This document shows, piece after piece, positions 60,014-64,000 of a DNA stretch of 64,000 bases. A program made the translations under genes and the position numbers. The stretch is from DATHKG01 sp035489435 (GTDB lineage Bacteria; Bacteroidota; Bacteroidia; Chitinophagales; Chitinophagaceae). Position 1 is the first letter of the stretch, and each line of letters starts with the position of its first letter. The DNA lies in the NCBI GenBank assembly GCA_035489435.1, contig DATHKG010000018.1. The stretch is one strand, 5' to 3'. The notes under the pieces are model-generated. The model was given only the letters and a program-made list of their open reading frames with translations, had not been told where the DNA came from and did no database searches.

Positions 60014-63000
60014 ATGAAACTTGATCTCTACCCAAAAAAAGGTTTTTGCCTTTTCCTCTTCTTACACCTGCTGTTTGTGGTAGTTGCCACGGCGCAGGAT
60101 TGTTCCACACTTACCGCTACTTATAGTACGACGGAATCCAGATGTATCGCTACCGGTACAATCACAGTCGCAGCCAGCGGCGGTTCCGGCAATTATAACT
60201 ATAAAGCCAGCGGACCTGTTACCACTTCATTTACATCTTCAGCAATTATATCGGGATTACCTGCGGGTAGTTACAGTGTAACTGTAAGGGATGTAACCAA
60301 TGGTTGTTTGTTTACAACAAATAATGTCGTTGTCGCTGGTTCTTACAGCGATCCGAGATTTAATATTGTTCAAACTGATGTAACCTGTACAAATGGTAAC
60401 GATGGGACAATCACAGTAACTAACCTGGAAAATGGCCGTAATCCGTTTTCCTTTACTATTGTAGCCCCGTCTGCCAGCAACATTGGACTGAGTAACAGCA
60501 CCGGAACATTCACAAATCTCGTTTCAGGTGATTATTCTATTCAATTAATGGACTCATGTGGAGGTATTCAAACAAGAAGAGTAAGTATTCTTAATTATAG
60601 CTGGTTTTTTGATGGCACCAGCGTTACCACAGTTAATTGTGACGAGGCTGATGTTGTTATTAACCTAAAGGATAATAAAGGAAACACAAATGTTTCCGGA
60701 TCTTTTTTCAGCGGTTTTCAATATGGCGTAGTGCGTGGAGCCGGTGATACAGTCTGGTCATCTACCAGGTCTTTCCGCGTTTACAAGGGAACACTTCGTT
60801 CCCTGGTTCTCGTTGCGAAAGATCCATGTGGTGTTTATCATTACGCCGGTTGGGTGGAGCCAAACCGTCCTGGTGTAGCCGCTTCAGTAAACATTTCAGG
60901 TCAAACTTGTACTGACTTTACTGCTGCCATTACTTCGCCGGTTAATCTCACCGATCCCGTATACTGTTTATGGCGCACCGGACCAAGTGTTCTCCTCTCA
61001 TGTAATTCTACAGGATCATTTCCAGGAGTGCCTTATGGTTCATACCGGATTACTGTAAGAGATGATTGTTACGATACTACTATTACAAGAATCTTTAATG
61101 TAGCACGACCGGTACCTTCGGTTAATGCAAACGTTACGGTTTCCAATTATGCGTGTAACACATTTACAGCTACTGTTGGTGGCCAGTTAAATCTTATTAC
61201 ACCTAATTTTTGTTTGTATGACAGTGTTAATGCACTGGTAGGTTGTAATTCTACAGGAGTGTTTATAAATATTCCATATGGTAGGTATTCTATTGTTACT
61301 ACCGATGGGTGTACCGGCACAGTTTTCACAAGTAGTTTCGCAACCTTGCCACTGGTACCGGTTGTGGGTGCTATTTCAGCGACCGGATTAGGATGTACTA
61401 CTTTTAACATCACAATGGGTACGGGTTCAAACCAGAATTCACCTTTATATTGTTTGTACAACAATGCAGGCACCGAGATTGCATGTAACTCAACCGGAAA
61501 CTTTCCCGGACTTGCATATGGCAACTATTGCGTTCGTTATACCAGCGCTTGTTATGATACTGTGATTTCACGTTGTATCGGTGCTTCTGCCCCGGTGCCG
61601 ACCACAGTAACTAATCCAGCTATATCAAATCAGCTTTGTACTACTTTTTCTGCAGGGTTCAACGGAACTAATCTTAACAATCCGCAGTTCTGCATCTATG
61701 ATTATAACGATACGCTGATGTATTGTCAGAGCTCAGGTTTATTCGATAACCTTCCTTATGGAACTTATACTGTAAGAGTTAAAAACAATGCCGGTTGTTA
61801 TGATACAACTATAGTGAGAAACTTTACGGTTAATCAACCTATACCAGTTGGTGGATCAGTATCAATCAGCAACAGGACATGTGCGGGTTTCCAGGTTAAT
61901 ACTTCTGCAGGAACATATTTAACTTCACCACAGTATTGTGTATTCGATAATCTGAATAACCAGGTAGGATGTAATACTACCGGTACTTTTACACTGCCTT
62001 ATGGTAGCTATGAAATGCGAATCATTAACACTTGTTATGACACTACTATAAGAAGACCGTTTACTGTTTCATTGATCCCAACTGATCTTAGTGTTAGCTC
62101 AACAGCCAGTTGTAATATAGGTTTCACTACACTGCAGGTTAACTTCTCTGTAGGTGTGGCACCATACAACGTGCAGGTTTATAATCAATGGGGTACATTA
62201 ATGAGCACTGTATCTTCCGCGACTGCTGCTATTACAATTAATGGTCTTGCTGCTTTGCCTTCAGGACAACACTACAAGATTGTTGGTACAGATAATTGCG
62301 GCGGAAAGGATTCAATGAACATTATCCCGACTGCAAGCTGGTTAAATAAAAGCATCCTCACTGATTCAAAATGTCCGAGCGGTGTATGGCAGAATGGTAG
62401 CGGAGATATCCTGGTCAGTGCTTCTTCGAGTTTTGGAAACGTGACACCTGTTATCATCAGGAAAAACGGGGCCGTTACAAGCCTTAATTATTCCTCTGGT
62501 ACCCCAGGTAACTATACATTCAGTAACATGGAACCAGCTACATATGTAATAGAATATACTGTTCCAACCTGTTCTAATAAGTTATATGACACTTTCCAGT
62601 TGCAACCGTATTCTTTCCCAACTTTACAACAATCTGCTGCATACCAGTGTGATAACAATAGCTTTAGTGTTGGTGCAGCTGTAACAGGTGGTGTTGGGCC
62701 TTTTACATACGAAGTGATCGGATCTATGCCTTCATCACCAAGCATCATCTCAGCTCCCCAGCTTAACCCGGTGTTTGGAGTAAACAATGGCACCGTTTAT
62801 TCTCTGATACGTCTTCGTTCAGTTGATGCCTGCGGAAATGCAACATTGAATGATGTGAGCATCCGTCCCCTGGCAAACGTTATTGTTACTGCAACTTCAA
62901 ACTGTATGTATAACAACGTAACATTGAATGTGGATTCAATTCCAAATGCAAACTACGAGTGGTATAAATTCAACGGGGCTGGTGATTCAACCCTGGTTGG

Positions 63001-63682
63001 AACAAGCATCAGCTATAATATGCCTGAACTGCTTCCTTCAGATACCGGCAGATATGTTTCAAAAGTGCTGGTTAACAGCGGATGTCTTACAAAGCTGACC
63101 TACTTCCGTGTAGATGGTGGATGTGGTGGTATGATCCTCGCATCTAAGGTGAGCCTGATTGGCAAAACTGTAACGGGTGGTAACCAATTAACCTGGGTTG
63201 CAAACAATGAAGATGATACCAAAGAATACCAGGTTGAAAGAAGTGCAACAAAAGATGGTGAATTCAAACAGATCGGTAAGGTGTCTGCAAAAAAACAAGG
63301 TCAGAACATGTACATCTACACCGATAACCAGGCAGTTGAGGGTATCTCTTTCTATCGTGTAAGGATCATTACGAAGAGCAACAGGTCAATATTAACCAAT
63401 ACAGTTAGCTTTAAATCAGCTTCTGCATCAAATGTGTCTGTGTTTCCTAATCCTGTAAAGGACCTGATGAATATCAGCATCAAAAACAAGGAATACCAGA
63501 ACCTGAAACTTTCGGTTTTTAATGCTTCAGGTCAGATCATTTACGAATCAACTCATCAGAATGTGCTGAACACTACACTGCAATACAGGAGACCGGCCTC
63601 AGTTAAACCGGGCGTGTATGTTCTTAAAATAAATAACCTAAAGACGGGAGAGATCAGTTCTTACAAGGTTATGTTTGAATAA
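60014..63682 (+). CDS. Large T9SS-secreted surface protein with SprB-like and Cys-rich repeats
   Basis: 1222 residues. Signal peptide 1-27 (VVVATA). SprB-type repeats in the first 130 residues or so (ISGLPAGSYSVTVRDVTNGC). Five tandem modules of 80-82 residues start near 292, 374, 454, 535 and 616; each has four cysteines in the pattern C...YC.Y...CNSTG.F..LPYG.Y...CYDTTI. Further beta-rich domains follow, then a type A T9SS sorting domain (FPNPVKD at 1144-1150 and YVLKINNLKTGEI at the end). It is probably exported through the outer membrane and attached to the surface, for adhesion or gliding-related use. It interrupts the rpsG-fusA order. Confidence 0.92.
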   Translation: MKLDLYPKKGFCLFLFLHLLFVVVATAQDCSTLTATYSTTESRCIATGTITVAASGGSGNYNYKASGPVTTSFTSSAIISGLPAGSYSVTVRDVTNGCLFTTNNVVVAGSYSDPRFNIVQTDVTCTNGNDGTITVTNLENGRNPFSFTIVAPSASNIGLSNSTGTFTNLVSGDYSIQLMDSCGGIQTRRVSILNYSWFFDGTSVTTVNCDEADVVINLKDNKGNTNVSGSFFSGFQYGVVRGAGDTVWSSTRSFRVYKGTLRSLVLVAKDPCGVYHYAGWVEPNRPGVAASVNISGQTCTDFTAAITSPVNLTDPVYCLWRTGPSVLLSCNSTGSFPGVPYGSYRITVRDDCYDTTITRIFNVARPVPSVNANVTVSNYACNTFTATVGGQLNLITPNFCLYDSVNALVGCNSTGVFINIPYGRYSIVTTDGCTGTVFTSSFATLPLVPVVGAISATGLGCTTFNITMGTGSNQNSPLYCLYNNAGTEIACNSTGNFPGLAYGNYCVRYTSACYDTVISRCIGASAPVPTTVTNPAISNQLCTTFSAGFNGTNLNNPQFCIYDYNDTLMYCQSSGLFDNLPYGTYTVRVKNNAGCYDTTIVRNFTVNQPIPVGGSVSISNRTCAGFQVNTSAGTYLTSPQYCVFDNLNNQVGCNTTGTFTLPYGSYEMRIINTCYDTTIRRPFTVSLIPTDLSVSSTASCNIGFTTLQVNFSVGVAPYNVQVYNQWGTLMSTVSSATAAITINGLAALPSGQHYKIVGTDNCGGKDSMNIIPTASWLNKSILTDSKCPSGVWQNGSGDILVSASSSFGNVTPVIIRKNGAVTSLNYSSGTPGNYTFSNMEPATYVIEYTVPTCSNKLYDTFQLQPYSFPTLQQSAAYQCDNNSFSVGAAVTGGVGPFTYEVIGSMPSSPSIISAPQLNPVFGVNNGTVYSLIRLRSVDACGNATLNDVSIRPLANVIVTATSNCMYNNVTLNVDSIPNANYEWYKFNGAGDSTLVGTSISYNMPELLPSDTGRYVSKVLVNSGCLTKLTYFRVDGGCGGMILASKVSLIGKTVTGGNQLTWVANNEDDTKEYQVERSATKDGEFKQIGKVSAKKQGQNMYIYTDNQAVEGISFYRVRIITKSNRSILTNTVSFKSASASNVSVFPNPVKDLMNISIKNKEYQNLKLSVFNASGQIIYESTHQNVLNTTLQYRRPASVKPGVYVLKINNLKTGEISSYKVMFE

Positions 63683-63704
63683 ATACATGGTTCTTTGATT
63701 ACGG

Positions 63705-63742
63705 CACGACGGCCACCTTTACGGGGTGGCTTTCGTGTTTTT
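63705..63742 (+). terminator. Terminator after the surface protein gene
   Basis: CACGA..GCCACC pairs with GGTGGC..TCGTG as a two-part stem with a 7-base loop and a run of five T behind it. Confidence 0.8.
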
Positions 63743-63877
63743 ACCAGGAACTGTTAATTATATATTTTCGGGTAATCAACGCGGACAGTAAAGAGTTGAA
63801 AGTCAATTAATTCACTGTGAGTCCGCATGACCAAAGGATATATTGGCCCCACTCATTAAAATTCCATTCATTTTACG

Positions 63878-63885
63878 TAACTTTG
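63878..63885 (+). promoter_or_regulatory. Bacteroidota -7 box TAACTTTG for fusA
   Basis: An exact TAnnTTTG element followed by GCGC, 61 bp upstream of the fusA ATG. It shows that fusA has its own promoter after the surface protein gene. Confidence 0.6.
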
Positions 63886-63946
63886 CGCTCCAAAATTCAG
63901 GGATATTTTGTCCCTGGTTCAAAATTAAAAGTAAATTAACCAAGTC

Positions 63947-64000
63947 ATGGGAGACTTAAGATTTCAACGAAACTTTGGTATTGCGGCTCACATTGATGCC
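63947..64000 (+). CDS. fusA: Elongation factor G, start only
   Basis: The last 18 codons of the window read MGDLRFQRNFGIAAHIDA, the standard N-terminus of bacterial EF-G just before its Walker A motif GHIDAGKTT. The gene runs out of the window on the right. EF-G translocates the ribosome. Its separation from rpsG by the surface protein gene is unusual. Confidence 0.93.
   Translation, partial: MGDLRFQRNFGIAAHIDA

Overview
The window is ordinary chromosomal DNA from a member of the Bacteroidota, most likely the Chitinophagaceae. The evidence is a SusC/SusD pair, type IX secretion (SprB-like repeats and a type A C-terminal sorting domain), type III glutamine synthetase, ClpC, several -7 boxes of the Bacteroidota form TAnnTTTG, and very few Shine-Dalgarno sequences. 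No rRNA, tRNA, CRISPR array, prophage or insertion sequence was seen.

Layout. 1-11.4 kb is a carbohydrate locus: a ThuA-like protein (cut by the window edge), a Tat-exported and a lipoprotein Gfo/Idh/MocA oxidoreductase, a SusC/SusD pair, then an SDR oxidoreductase and mannonate dehydratase UxuA. The set suggests import and oxidation of a sugar or uronate. 11.5-16 kb holds small membrane and stress-type proteins, a cytoplasmic alpha-amylase and another Gfo/Idh/MocA enzyme. 16.1-19.6 kb is a non-homologous end-joining operon: Ku followed by the PE, LIG and POL parts of LigD as three separate reading frames, the first two meeting at an A AAA AAG slippery sequence. 20-30 kb carries an ectonucleotide-type phosphodiesterase, an L,D-transpeptidase-like protein, a sugar-phosphate transferase with an oxidoreductase, an M1 peptidase, a FemAB-like protein, IspD and a STAS protein. 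29.8-38 kb has clpC, a zinc-ribbon methyltransferase with two membrane proteins, cmk, and glutamine synthetase III. 38-53.7 kb is mainly housekeeping: a GT-C-like membrane protein, a GT4 glycosyltransferase, purL, hldD, proC, pyrG, yidC, a TPR protein, a ComA-like phosphosulfolactate synthase and aroE. 53.7-58.6 kb has a thioesterase, an ECF sigma factor with a probable membrane anti-sigma factor, a RdgB/HAM1 NTP pyrophosphatase and ilvE. 58.7-64 kb is the str operon (rpsL, rpsG, fusA) interrupted by a 1222-residue T9SS surface protein.

The most unusual pattern is spread over the whole window. Many spacers carry short tandem duplications (units about 11-23 bp, one of 45 bp). At least six of them contain the stop codon of the upstream gene and one contains a start codon. 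Other points of interest are the three-part LigD, five cysteine-rich modules of about 81 residues in the surface protein, a phased 20-22 bp repeat array ahead of the SDR-uxuA genes, and an operator-like element in the clpC promoter.

All calls come from reading the sequence and from remembered family features; no database search was run.
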